A stretch of DNA of 64,000 nt from Nannobrachium achirus (GCA_963921795.1 OY997652.1:60821756-60885755); one strand, 5' to 3'. Positions 8,589 through 18,603 are shown, counted from the stretch's first letter. Translations and numbers: made by a program. Notes: generated from the letters alone by a model not told the origin.

Positions 8589-9547
8589 ACATCCTGCACA
8601 TGGTTGTGTGTAAAGAGGAGGTTTCTCCTGAACAGGAGAGGAGCTCCAGTCTGCTCCAGGAGGAACCAGAGCCCCAACAGATTAAAGAGGAACAGGAGGA
8701 ACCAGAGCCCCAACAGATTAAAGAGGAACAGGAGGAACCAGAGCCTCCACACATTAAAGAGGAACAGGAGGAACCAGATCCTCCACACATTAAAGAGGAA
8801 CAGGAGGAACCAGAGCCCCAACAGATTAAAGAGGAACAGGAGGAACCAGAGCCTCCATACATTAAAGAGGAACAGGAGGAACCAGAGCCTCCACACATTA
8901 AAGAGGAACAGGAGGAGCTACTTCACAGACCAGAGAAGCCTGTTGATGAAGACATCTCTTCACATTGTTCTGAAGTTGAAGTTGAGCTTGAATCTGACAC
9001 TGAAGACAGTGATGATTGGGGGAAGACAAGTGGATATGTCCAAACTGGTGAAAAACCTTTCCAGTGTAAACTCTGTAACAAGAGTTATATCTGTTCATAT
9101 GAACTGAAGAGACATAAGCGTGTCCACACTGGAGAAAAACCTTTCCACTGTAAAACATGTAAAAAGAGTTTCAGTGAGTCAGGTGACCTGAAGAGACACC
9201 AGCGTGTCCACACTGGAGAAAAACCTTTTAAATGTAAACATTGTAACAAGAGTTTCAGTCAGTCATGTTCCCTGAGGAGACACCAGCGTGTCCACACTGG
9301 AGAAAAACCTTTCCACTGTAAACATTGTGACAAGAGTTTCAGTGTGTCTAGTTCCCTGAAGGAACACCAGAGTGTCCACACTGGAGAAAAACCTTTTAAG
9401 TGTAAACATTGTAAAAAGAGTTTCAGTCAGTCACGTTCCCTGAAGAAACACCAGCGTGTCCACACTAGTATTGAAGTACTCGAGTCAATGACTTGTCTTG
9501 AGTCAGGTCTCGAGTCCAAATTGTCATTGACTCAACCTCGCCCATGA
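8589..9547 (+). CDS. Zinc-finger gene 2, terminal exon D1: acidic repeats plus 5 C2H2 fingers
   Basis: The exon starts after CTGCTCCTAG with AC ATC CTG, in phase 1 with exon A1. It encodes [20 protein letters not shown], then seven 12-residue repeats of the form EEPEP(Q/P)(Q/H)IKEEQ, then an acidic linker ([16 protein letters not shown]) homologous to the end of exon B, then five C2H2 fingers (helices CSYELKR, ESGDLKR, QSCSLRR, VSSSLKE, QSRSLKK). D therefore looks like a B plus C fusion without the intron. The C-terminal 27 residues after the last finger, and the stop codon, come from an inserted GACTCGAGTC-type repeat. The product is likely a nuclear DNA-binding regulator with an array of SUMO-consensus lysines. 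Confidence 0.88.
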
Positions 9548-9617
9548 CTATTCAGTCTTGACTTGGACAAAGGGACTCGGGACTCTTCCTAAACGAGTCC
9601 ACTTGGGACAAGAGTCT
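9470..9617. mobile_element. Exonised repeat supplying the D1 C-terminus
   Basis: Starting right after the last finger (CACACTAGT), the sequence is a run of CTCGAGTCAATGACTTGTC, GAGTCAGGTCTCGAGTC and GACTCGGGACTC motifs, a pattern familiar from dispersed fish DNA-element repeats. It supplies about 27 codons and the stop of D1. The same junction is present at 30361 and 46981, so the insertion predates the duplications. Confidence 0.5.
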
Positions 9618-11220
9618 ACAGTGTAATGAACTAATTGTATTATACCCATATTACGAGGAGCCCTGTGATTTTATTACATCATGAGTTTGTTTTACTTTAT
9701 GAGCCATTATTACATTATGAGTTGCTACAAGGCTAAGGTTCACACCCGCATCCTCAGGGCCCCAGAGCTTAAGAGGAGTCAAGTCCTGGGTGCTGGGGTG
9801 TTCGGCACACTGCATACGGGAATGCTTTTATTTATGAGAACTATCAAGTGCTATTCTTTTTATTTACATTTTATTTAGATCAAACGGTATCAGTAATAAG
9901 TACTGTATAAGTAAGATGTTAATCTAGCGTTATTATCTACACATACGGTCTGAGGATATTAGAATAACCGTTTATAAGATCATAATCGAACACTGAAACT
10001 TTAAACTGGACGAGTTTCATCCTACCGATAATAGCACAGCATGACCAGTCAGCCAGCCAGTCTTTTATACTGGCTGGCTGGTCAGACCACAATAACCAAC
10101 TTCTCCCAGTGAGCAGCACACATACACATGCATGTATGTGTTGTTTGTCCCCATAGATTTACATTTACAATCGGATGGAAGCGTGGACGAAAGCACATTA
10201 CATGAGATTGAACAAGATGGAGTCTAATATATTATTAATCTCTCAAGACAGACTCTGAGGAAGAGGAACAAAAAGAGTGGGCGTTCCCTTTTATTTGATG
10301 ATGGTTAGCCAGATTGATATAATATTGATAGAATACTTTTATTAGTTTTCTAAGTGCAGTTTGTCGGCTCCAAACAAACGTCCTCCAAGCCCACTGATAC
10401 ACCCAGTCTGACCCAGACTTAGGTTGAACACATTGTCCACTGGTTGAACTTTAGTTTGCATATATTTTACGTATCTACAACGTGCATTGGTACAAACAGT
10501 TTCAGCTTCTGTCTTGCTGGCATTGTTCTGTGACTTTGGTAAAAAAAAAAAAGGTCCACCTCATCATAAGGCCTATATGCCCTTGCTGTCAATCAGCCAA
10601 GCCTGGGAGAGGCGTGCCCTTGGTGCCCAAAATCATAATTAACCAATATCAATGATGCCAACAACTAATAATGCCAACTATACTAAATAATCACACATAT
10701 GATAATGAAAATAACTATAATCTAACAAACAAAGGCAGTGCAATGGCTTCAAGTATTTTGCAAAAAATGTACAGTAAATTACAGTTCAATACAAGGTCTG
10801 CTAAGAGGATTTTAAATCCATGAAAGACTATGGCTTGTTTCCATTGGGGTCCTTTGCACTCAATTCATTGTAACGGCGTGGCTCAACATGGCTTTAACAT
10901 TTTTCACAACATTATTGTAATTTTAACCAAACATTACCTTGCATCACCTTTGATTAACATTAACTTTAATGTTATTATACATTATTACCAGAAGGCAGTG
11001 AAAGAATGTTTGCTTTTCACACGGAATACAAACAGAACCACATGGACCCTTAAAGGTCCATTTTGAGTCCATGTGAGGATTTGGCTTGATTTATTGAACA
11101 TTTTATTTATTCAAAAATTAAGAACAGTACAAGTATAGTCAAAAAGAAGGGGGGAGTACATTCGCCAAGGCAAGGTAATCCCATATAAACTAGGGATGTT
11201 CAAAATGATACATCTCTGCT
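9618..11220. other. D1 downstream region, no gene seen
   Basis: The beginning (9640-9920) is shared with copies 2 and 3. The rest is specific to copy 1 and includes a hairpin at 10039-10084 (arms GACCAGTCAGCCAGCCAGT and complement). The stretch is otherwise A/T-rich with no open frame worth naming. Decayed LINE 3'-UTR-like sequence may lie at about 11095-11220. Confidence 0.45.
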
Positions 11221-11575
11221 TACCTTGTACAATACGCTTATACTACCTTATCTGTCCTACTGTTTGGAGGTGTGGGGAAATACATACAGTAGTAACCTTC
11301 ATCCATTATCCATAATACAAAAGAGCAATAAGAAAAGTACACAATGTAGGGTTTTATGATTATAAAAATAATCTATTTTTGAGGTCTTGTACATTGAAGC
11401 TTGCTGACTTAGTTCAAAACTGCTCAACTAATGTGTAAGGCAAGTAATAAATTACTTCCCCCGAGCATTCTGGAAATACATTTTAAACAAGCAAGTGCTC
11501 AGACCACTCGAAAGAGTATGTGCATTTCAGTTTGTGGAGTAAAGATTTAGAACAGTTTGACAGATGAGATTAAAC
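11221..11575 (+). mobile_element. LINE fragment, ORF2 C-terminal end
   Basis: Broken reading frames give CLEVWGNTYSSNLHP and IIQKRAIRK, then LKLADLV and CISVCGVK. This is the same family as 594-1030. The homologous fragment at 47430-47725 keeps a longer open frame. Several frame breaks and a 5' truncation show it is inactive. Confidence 0.55.
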
Positions 11576-12103
11576 AGTAATATTATCTTAGAATAAAAAA
11601 AAAAATACTCAAATCCAATATCCTAGCTAAATACAGTAAAACATTTTTTTAATTTTGTCTATTTGAGTTTTATTTTCATTTTTATTTTTATATTTTATAT
11701 TATAGTGACAACATATATAATACTCTATAGCAGTATAAAAGTCAAATCACATGCTTATTAAATAGGTGTTAATGGCAATAGCTTCATAGGGATTTTAGAT
11801 CCCTCAAATGGTAAAAAAAAATGCTTTAATCTGCTACTGCTGATAATGGGGTTTTCATTTAAGTTTTATTTCATTTTCATTCTCTTTAGAAGGTAAACTT
11901 GTATACCGTAACATATTCCTGTATCTTAAACCATGAATATGTAGGATAGCATTCTTGATTTGCTATTGTTGCATGTATATGGGTTTGACGCACATGTTCC
12001 TTTATTTGCCATTACTTCTTTATGGTGAACCTGTACACCCCTTTAACATATCACTGTATCCTAATTCCTAAACATGCAGGACAGGCACTCTTTGATTTGT
12101 TAT
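11576..12103. other. A/T-rich downstream flank, no gene seen
   Basis: The stretch is shared with 31000-31385 and 49460-49670. It contains only short repeats of the GATGTATATGGGTTTGACGC type. I see nothing functional. Confidence 0.45.
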
Positions 12104-12733
12104 TGTCTCCACCAGCCGAAGGCATGGGGGAGAGTCTGTTTTCCCCTTCGTCCGTCCGTGTGTCCGTCTGTGCGTGCGTGCGTCCTCACAGTTTGTGTGC
12201 ACCTAATCTCAGTCGCCGTTGGCCCGGTCGCTGCCAAAGTGAGCACAAACACATTCCCTGGATGCCAATCTAGAACCTCTGCCCTACATTTTTCAAATGG
12301 GCCTGTTCTAGCGCCACCTAGTGGCCTATGTTCGCAAAACAGATTTCTGTGGACTACTCTTACAGATTTTGTCCAAAAATCCTACAAATCGGGAGGCAGT
12401 ATCTCGACAGTCATGTGATCGACACGGATCTATTCCATCCTGATTGGCTAAGATTGGCTTCCAAATTTTGTAGGATTGAGCCGTTTTGAACAAAATGCCT
12501 CAAATCACAAACGCAAAGTGCAATTATCATGAAATCGCGCACACACGTTCCCACTAGGCCGAGGAAGAAATGCCACTTACATTTTTAAAAATCAGCCTCA
12601 TGGTGGCGCTATAACAGGCCGATTTGTGGTTTTACCTATAACTCCACCGATCACTTTCAAACTTTGTAAGCACACTCCCTAGAGGACGCACGGCCTGGTG
12701 GAGACCTGTACTCGGATTAGCACTGCTTCTAGT
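12104..12733 (+). mobile_element. Non-autonomous Helentron-like element
   Basis: The 630-bp insert is absent from copies 2 and 3, whose uninterrupted site reads TTGTTATTATGCTG. It lies exactly between two Ts with no target duplication. The 5' inverted repeat TGTCTCCACCAG is matched by CTGGTGGAGAC at 12695-12705. That repeat sits 28 bp inside the 3' end and is followed by an imperfect hairpin (GTACT-CGGATT-AGCAC) and the end TTCTAGT. Asymmetric inverted repeats, a 3' hairpin and T-T insertion are hallmarks of the Helentron/Helitron2 group. The interior contains GTCCGTCCGTGTGTCCGTC low-complexity sequence and no Rep/helicase gene. Confidence 0.65.
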
Positions 12734-13905
12734 TATGCTGATGTATTTGGGGCTTGTAATTACAGTTTCTATTTATTTACATTTTCTTTATATGATACAT
12801 TTGAACACTTTTAACATTAATGTATTTTAAACCATTAATACGTAGGATAGGCATTCATAAGCTTTTTTTTTGCTTCAGCCTATTCCTTTTGATCACCTTA
12901 AACAGTGATTATGCTTTTGTGGATGACTTGGTATGCTTGCTACTGTGAGTTGATCAAATAAACTAAACTAAGCTGATCTACAAGGGCAATTGGTATGAAT
13001 GTGTGCATTGTGTTGAATATGTGTGATATATATGAATTATGATACATAATTGTATGATTGGTGTATGAGGCTCATATGACCTTATAAGGTTATATTGTGA
13101 ACTCCTATCTGAACTTACAGTATATAAGACCATGTTTTGGTTTTGGTTATACTGTATGTCACTAGTGGAAAATAACCAACACTCTACGTGTCTGTCTTCT
13201 TGTTATGATCTGGGAACGAATCAATGAGTCCCACGGATCTTACTTGTCATGTACTGTATTCTTTATATAATACTGTATGTAACTTCCATCTTGGAGAAGA
13301 GAGAGAATTTTACCAAGCTGCCACTATGGTATGCTCGCTGTTTGTCTTCCTTGTCTGACTCTTCAAATACAACAATTTAAGATATAGACCTTTGTCTTAT
13401 TTTGGTTATGGATTTATACATTATCCATATTTTATTTAACTTATTAATTAGTTTATCCAACAATGTGTGCATCATTTTTTTTTTTTTTCAAAACAGATTC
13501 TCCAGAGTGCTACAGAGTTGATGTATTTATTGTATGTAGGCCAACCCAGAAGTTATGCCCATCATGAGCTCCACAACAGAGTCTAGTTTAAAGATGGGGT
13601 TCCATGATGACAAGACACCAAACAACCTTCCATTGACAATGCATTAGTACTGCGCCCCCAGTGGCCATTCTCACACGATAAGGAGAAGATGTTCACGCAT
13701 GGTGGTGTTTTGTCGTTGCCGTGTCTCTTGGCCAAAAGACAGGCTGTGGTTGAGCTAACGACAAAAAACCAAACAACCTTGCATTGACAATGCATTAGTA
13801 CGGCGTGCCCAGTGGCCATTCTCAGACGATGTTTCACGCATATGTGAGTCCAGCCCAAGAACGTATGGCTGTAAGGCTGAGGGAGGTGACTTCACGCCTG
13901 CAGCC
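12734..13905. other. Unique-copy flank, no gene seen
   Basis: The stretch is shared with 49675-50777 (copy 3) but not with copy 2. It is mostly A/T-rich with one T run near 13475. Diverged direct repeats containing CATTGACAATGCATTAGTAC occur at 13632 and 13780. No coding evidence. Confidence 0.45.
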
Positions 13906-13914
13906 ATACCCGCC

Positions 13915-14258
13915 GCGAGTATTCCTACCGTAGGAGACGGGGTTGCATAAATTAGAAGGCGCGGCTTGTGATTGGCTGGAGCGGAGGTCTGGAGCGCTCG
14001 GCTATGGTCACTTGGACTGCGCGGGCGTTTATCGTACGCTTGCCCAGGCCTTGGGCATAAATATAACGATTGCATTCACCACGGCTTCGTAACTCTGGCC
14101 CGCTCTTCACGGGCACTCGCGCCTGCGGCGCTCGGGCGCGAAGAGCAGGACCAAGGTCCGCTGGCCTTCGCACCGCTTGCAATGTCGTGGACAATAACTG
14201 TGACATATCTAACCATAAAACGAGCGCTCCTTCAAACACCGTCTCCTACGTTTGGAGC
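13915..14258. mobile_element. Mutator-type MITE with 9-bp target duplication (interval 1)
   Basis: The target duplication ATACCCGCC flanks the element at 13906-13914 and 14259-14267. The ends share GTAGGAGACGG in inverted order and both start GC. The uninserted site is intact at about 33731 in copy 2. The interior is GC-rich (GGAGCGCTCGGCTATGGTCA...; AAGGTCCGCTGGCCTTCG) and non-coding. A 9-bp duplication with long non-coding interiors fits Mutator-like elements. The same insertion occurs at 51194-51435. Confidence 0.75.
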
Positions 14259-14500
14259 ATACCCGCCTCTCTCTTCAAGAGCTGCGTGAACTGAGAAAAT
14301 ATACCGGTGGTAGAGAGAGAGTCGGAAAATATAAGACTTCCGGTTTGATTTAATCGCCTTCAAAATAAAATGCTTGTATATAATGCCATTGAAAAACGTA
14401 GAATTTGCAGATTATGCTCATTAAAAATATAAATTAGGCATTTGAACAAAAAATATGTTTGTGTAAAAAAAGTTTAAACAAAACATATATCTAAATAGAT

Positions 14501-14986
14501 GATGTTCACTGGAGTGCATATCCTTTACAAATTGGACACTGGAGAACAGACAGCTCTTCGTGTCAGAACTTTGGACACACGTTCGGGGAGACCTCCTCTA
14601 CCACACCTCACTGTCCGCTAAGCGGGAGAGGCGGCATTGCAAAATGTGCTGGCCTACCAGTGCAGCCAGGTGCTAAAAAAGGACTCAAATGGCACTGTTT
14701 TCCGACTCTAGTGGGCGCTGGAGAGCAGGCGGCTCTTCGTGTCGGCACTTTTGACACACGCACTCGCTCACAGAGACCTCCTCTACCACATCACACTCTC
14801 CGCTAAGCGCGAGAGGCGGCATTGCAAGTGCTGCTGGCCGTCCAGTGCAGCCAGGAGCACAAAAAGACTTCAAAAGGCGCCGTTTTCCGACTCTAGTGGG
14901 CGCTGGACAGCAGCTGGCTCTTCGTGTCTGCACTTTTGACACACGCAAGCGTTCACAGAGACCTCCTCTACGACACCACACTCTCT
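14501..14986. mobile_element. Foldback element, left arm only (interval 1)
   Basis: Three direct subrepeats of about 175-190 bp (landmarks GGCTCTTCGTGTCGGCACTT and TCCTCTACCACA...CTCTCCGCTAAGCG) run in one direction. Comparison with 51698-52388 shows that the opposing right arm of about 270 bp has been lost. Frames across the subrepeats on both strands are not genes. Confidence 0.65.
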
Positions 14987-15302
14987 AAATGCTTAAGAGT
15001 AGTTCATCACTTTTCACCTCACTAATGTTCATGATAAAATATCGCAATTTTTTTCTAGTCTCCTAGGAGAGCTGTGGGAAGTTCAGAATCCATTGTCTTG
15101 TGACATCATCATTTTCCCCCAAAAAATGTAATCAATATTTTTGAAAAAAATATTTTGATTTTTATTATCGCAAGAATAATGGCTTCCACTTTAAAATTGC
15201 AACTTTTCAGGAATAGAAAGCCTGCAGTTTCTTTAAGCTGGATTGGCAATCGATGGTGTCACAAGACGATGGGTTTCTGACCTGCCCACAGGCCTCCTCT
15301 GG

Positions 15303-15304
<2 letters not shown>

Positions 15305-15348
<44 letters not shown>
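15305..15348. repeat. (AT)n microsatellite
   Basis: An uninterrupted run of about 22 AT units. It is absent from the homologous site at about 52800 in copy 3, where only AGAAATATATGAAC remains. Confidence 0.95.
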
Positions 15349-15351
<3 letters not shown>

Positions 15352-15487
15352 CATAGGTTGAAAAGTGGTGGATTGCCCCTTTAATCTATATGTTTAACGT
15401 AGGCCTACGTGTATATGATATATCATATACAAATTAATCGTTTTTCAATGGCGTTAGGGGTAGGCTACTCTTATTCTGAAGAGATCG

Positions 15488-15600
15488 ATACCGGAAGTCT
15501 TATATTTGCTGGCACTAAATTTGCTCACAGAACATAGCCCGAAAACAGCAGGGTGAACGAACAGCGTGTATCAAAACATGATGATACAGTAAAGGTCAGT
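15488..15600 (+). promoter_or_regulatory. Candidate promoter and non-coding first exon (copy 1)
   Basis: An ETS-type CCGGAAGT (15491-15498) is followed by about 95 bp that are well conserved in three tandem copies, ending ACAGTAAAG|GTCAGT, an acceptable splice donor. The short ATG frames within terminate at once, so any exon would be 5' UTR. It lies about 1.2 kb upstream of the A-like exon at 16786 and 3.2 kb upstream of A2. This rests on conservation and motif only. Confidence 0.25.
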
Positions 15601-15774
15601 GTTATAGGCTACGTTTGCGGTGCACAAGCCTTTGTGTAATTGGTGTCGGACAGTAAAGAGTGACAGGCTGTCTCGTTGTGAAAACGGGAGAAATCCATGA
15701 ACAATTAAAGTTTGTTTATGCGGGCTAATGCTAAGCTAAGGAACCTAGAATTATTATAAATATTTGCCCGTTAA

Positions 15775-15944
15775 TTGATTGATTTAAGACTTTATTAGAA
15801 GTTTGCATAGGAAAAGGTACAGCGATCATGACGGTACAGTTCACTGGTACAAGGTCAACTAAAAGGAGACCCTAGAAAGTACTTGGCATATTTGCACAGG
15901 AAAACCATCTAAGTAGGCTATCTCATATAACATTGAATGACGTA
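15775..15944 (-). mobile_element. CR1/Rex1-like LINE 3' end
   Basis: TTGATTGATTTAAGACTTTATTAGAAGTTTGC begins the minus-strand 3' tail, matching the 3' UTR of the long LINE at 37036-39760. The same remnant is at 35105-35280 and 53217-53395. It is interrupted by the TIR element that follows. Confidence 0.6.
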
Positions 15945-16191
15945 TGGGGCTGTTAAGTATGACATCATTTTGTAGGCAGAGGAGAATTTCTGCCCCCAGT
16001 TTCCGTGAATCTTTTTACAATTTTTACTATTTACACATTTTTCTTCTCTTTGTTGTTGAAAGGAAAGTGTTAGAATTATACTTTGGTCGTTATTTTTGTC
16101 TTGGATCTGTTGAAAATAGCGAGGGACAGAAAATGCTCTGGGGGCAGATTCTCCTCTGCCTACAAAATGATGTCACGGCTTAAAAGCCCCA
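15945..16191. mobile_element. Miniature TIR element inserted in LINE remnant
   Basis: The inverted ends start TGGGGCTGTTAAG and finish CTTAAAAGCCCCA, and the arms extend about 50 bp (TGACATCATTTTGTAGGCAG on the left and its complement on the right). The 247-bp insert is missing from copies 2 and 3, where GACGTATACA is continuous. It probably sits at a TA site. No transposase. Confidence 0.7.
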
Positions 16192-16213
16192 TACACAGTA
16201 TAGGCTACTATGC

Positions 16214-16247
16214 ACCAGTAAGACTCCCTAATCGGGAGATAAGCGAC
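16214..16247 (-). mobile_element. Helentron-like 3' terminus
   Basis: On the minus strand this reads GTCGCTTAT, hairpin CTCCCGATTAGGGAG, then TCTTACTGG and a T. It is identical to the 3' end of the element at 44719-45337. The remainder of the element is absent or replaced by the palindrome at 16250-16484. TACTATGCA occurs on both sides of the combined insert. Confidence 0.55.
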
Positions 16248-16249
16248 TA

Positions 16250-16484
16250 CCCACTGAGCACGCCGTCTAAAAGTGGTCTAATAGACGTATAGATTTGTAA
16301 ATTTATTAGTGGTCTAAACTTAGACTAGACGACTAATAGACTTCTAATAGTCGTCTAAATGTAGACGGTCTACATTTAGACGACTATTAGAAGTCTATTA
16401 GTCGTCTAGTCTAAGTTTAGACCACTAATAAATTTCCAAATCTATACGTCTATTAGACCACTTTTAGACGGCGTGCTCAGTGGG
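16250..16484. mobile_element. Near-perfect palindromic MITE
   Basis: The 235-bp stretch is almost one complete inverted repeat centred near 16367. The ends are CCCACTGAGCACGCC and its complement, with TA on each side. Only a base or two differ between the arms, so the element is young. It is specific to interval 1. Confidence 0.8.
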
Positions 16485-16785
16485 TACTATGCATTAGATA
16501 GTCTGAAAAAAAAGAAAACAACAGTGCAAAAAATATAGCTATACAGTAGATAATTACAAAGAAGTGTCACTGGGAAGGTAAAACTGGGCTAGGTTTATTT
16601 TTTGCCAGTTACAAGTGTTTTTTCAGGACGATTTTAAATTAATTAATATTAAAGACTGTGCATCACACATTGAACTGAAAATAAGAAGACAAAAATACTG
16701 TTATTGTTGAAGTTGATTTTAAGTGTTATTTTTCTTCACAAATCCTGATGATAAACTCTGGTATTCTATTATAGTTTCATTCCAG

Positions 16786-16840
16786 AGTATGTGGAGTCCA
16801 GACTGCAGGACGGTGAAACGAGAACACCAGCCAGAGCTCA
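16786..16840 (+). pseudogene. Degenerate A-like exon (A', interval 1)
   Basis: Acceptor TTCATTCCAG and donor CTCA|GTAAGT flank a 55-bp segment homologous to exon A (GTGGAGTCCAGACTGCAGG...CACCAGCCAGAGCTC). The copy-2 homologue (35546-35605) is 60 bp and in frame. This one has lost 5 bp net and shifts frame, so it is probably dead. Confidence 0.5.
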
Positions 16841-16929
16841 GTAAGTTTTTTTTTTTTTTTTTTTTCTACTCAGGGCACCCCTGTAAATAATTTTTTCATC
16901 CAGAGTTAGGGCTGAAGTATTTATTTAAT

Positions 16930-17330
16930 TTTTTTAGCTCACATCGTTACATGACGCAAATATGCACATCTTTCTTTTCACAACACCAGACCAGAGGGTG
17001 CTCCACAAATCATGTTCAGTCCAGATTTAACTCTAAAAAGGCTCTAATTCGTTCTCCTGCAGTCTGCTATACCACCAACATGTGGAACGCCCTACCGCAT
17101 GCTTTAAATGAGAGCAAATCCCTAGACTCTTTCAAAATAGGCCTGAAAGGACACCTACAGACGGCTGCCTCTCGAACCTCGTAATAAACTAAGCCCATAC
17201 CTATACCTCCCCTTTTCCATTGTAAATAGCTCTTATTTCTCTATTATTTATTCTTCCCTTGTTATTGTTTATGCCTGCTTTTTCCCCCGTTACTGATAAT
17301 TTACCTACTGTGTTCTATAGAGAAAACTGC
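16930..17330 (+). mobile_element. CR1/Rex1-like LINE fragment, C-terminal end
   Basis: The frame 16951-17184 gives HQTRGCSTNHVQSRFNSKKA and NMWNALPHALNESKSLDSFK, matching the C-terminus of the LINE at 37335-37709. It is 5'-truncated. The homologous copy at 35690-36188 retains more of the 3' UTR. Confidence 0.65.
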
Positions 17331-17510
17331 TGCGCCCTTGTTTGTCCTTTGTCTTGGTTTAACTGCTGGTGCGGAGGTCTGGAGGAAATGAAGGAAGGCT
17401 TGTAGAGGACTCGCACACTGCATATATATTTCAGGAATACTCCTTAGACTGAGACTTAAATATAATTTCTTTTATTTTTAGCCCATAGTGTCAGGTGCTC
17501 AGTGCATAAG

Positions 17511-17597
17511 TTTAAAAAAGCAAACGTTTCGGTCCTGGGACCTTTACATGTAAAGCACTGACGAAGGTCCCAGGACCGAAACGTTTGCTTTTTTAAA
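17511..17597. repeat. Perfect 34-bp inverted repeat with hammerhead-like core
   Basis: Arms 17511-17544 and 17564-17597 are exact complements around a 19-bp loop. Within the right arm CTGACGA (17558-17564), the stem GGTC-CCAG-GACC and GAAA (17578-17581) follow the hammerhead core order. The usual stem I partner and cleavage triplet are not convincing. A plain MITE or LINE hairpin is the simpler reading. Confidence 0.6.
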
Positions 17598-18029
17598 AAA
17601 AGGTTAAAAAAAAGCCTGGCTACAGTATGAGATCTATAGTGTATTCTAGTTATCCTAGTAATACATTAATACTTATATAGTGTATTATAATCACAGTTAT
17701 AATCCATTTTAGTGTATTATAATTAGGATGGTTGTAATACAAATTGATATTGTATTATAATCACTGTTAAAATGGTCAATTTGTTTCTTACCGATATGGC
17801 TACTTTTGTGTAATGTAAAATGTAGATAATTTTAAGTGGTGTGGTGTGGTGTAGTGTTGTGTAGTGTGTTGCTAAAGCTGCAGTCGAAAAGGGGCTTTAC
17901 TTGCAATGTAATGCTTACTTGCAATGCTTCCTCTGTTTCACATAATTTCTAAAACGAATGACACGTTAAACGACCACCTTCCGTAATCCAGAAGTTTGTC
18001 TTTTACGTCTATACAGCCTTTTAGTAAGT
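17598..18029. other. Intergenic, no gene seen
   Basis: A/T-rich DNA with GTATTATAAT-type short repeats (17640-17780) and GGTGTGGTGTAGTGTTGTG low-complexity sequence near 17842. Confidence 0.45.
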
Positions 18030-18603
18030 AGTAGTAAGTCAACTTTATTTATATAGCACCTTTCTAAACAAGGTTACAGAGTGCTTTAGAGTAGTATACA
18101 CAATATAAACATTAACAAGTAACCGGGTAAATAAAAATGTGATCAAGAATAAAAACACAAAAATACAATACAAAAAAGAAACCCAGGAAAAAGTGCAATG
18201 ACCTGAACAATGAGGCCAGTAAAAACAGCATGAAGTAAAATTAATTTGAAACAGATGTGTTTTCAGCATATGTTTGAAGCTGTTGACTGATAGTAGTTTT
18301 TAATGGCAAAGGTAAGGCGTTCTACAAAGTAGGAGCCACCACTGCGAAGGCCCGATCTCCCTTTGTCTTAAGATTGGACACAGGGACTTCCAGAAGGCAC
18401 TTGTTAGAGGATCTAAGTAAGCGATCCTCTAAGAGAGAGTTTAGGAGGCAATAGGTCAATAATGTAAAGCGGGCCAGCCCATGCAACGCTTTATATGTAA
18501 TCAAAAGTATTTTAAAATCTATTCTAGCTTTTAATAGGTAGCCAGTGAAGTGAGGCTAACACCAGGGTTTTGTGCTCTGCAGTTAATGTTGGTGAGGATT
18601 CTT
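18030..18603 (-). mobile_element. L2 LINE 3' fragment
   Basis: The minus strand gives ITYKALHGLARFTLLTYCLL and LKTKGDRAFAVVAPTL, then a 3' UTR ending at a TTTATTTATATAGCACCTTTC-type motif, which is typical of L2-clade elements. The empty site is preserved at about 40682 in interval 2 and the fragment recurs at 56911-57420. AGTAA flanks both ends, consistent with a target duplication. Confidence 0.7.

Noticed and set aside
8604-9107. Arg/Asn-rich alternative frame across the acidic repeats of D1 (also at 29513-29863 and 46553-46957)
   Set aside because: It is the +1 frame of the 36-bp minisatellite; no start context or conservation beyond what the true frame imposes.
14120-14180. CpG-rich segment in the Mutator-type MITE as a CpG-island promoter
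   Set aside because: It is inside a mobile element with clear target duplications and is partly deleted in the sister copy.
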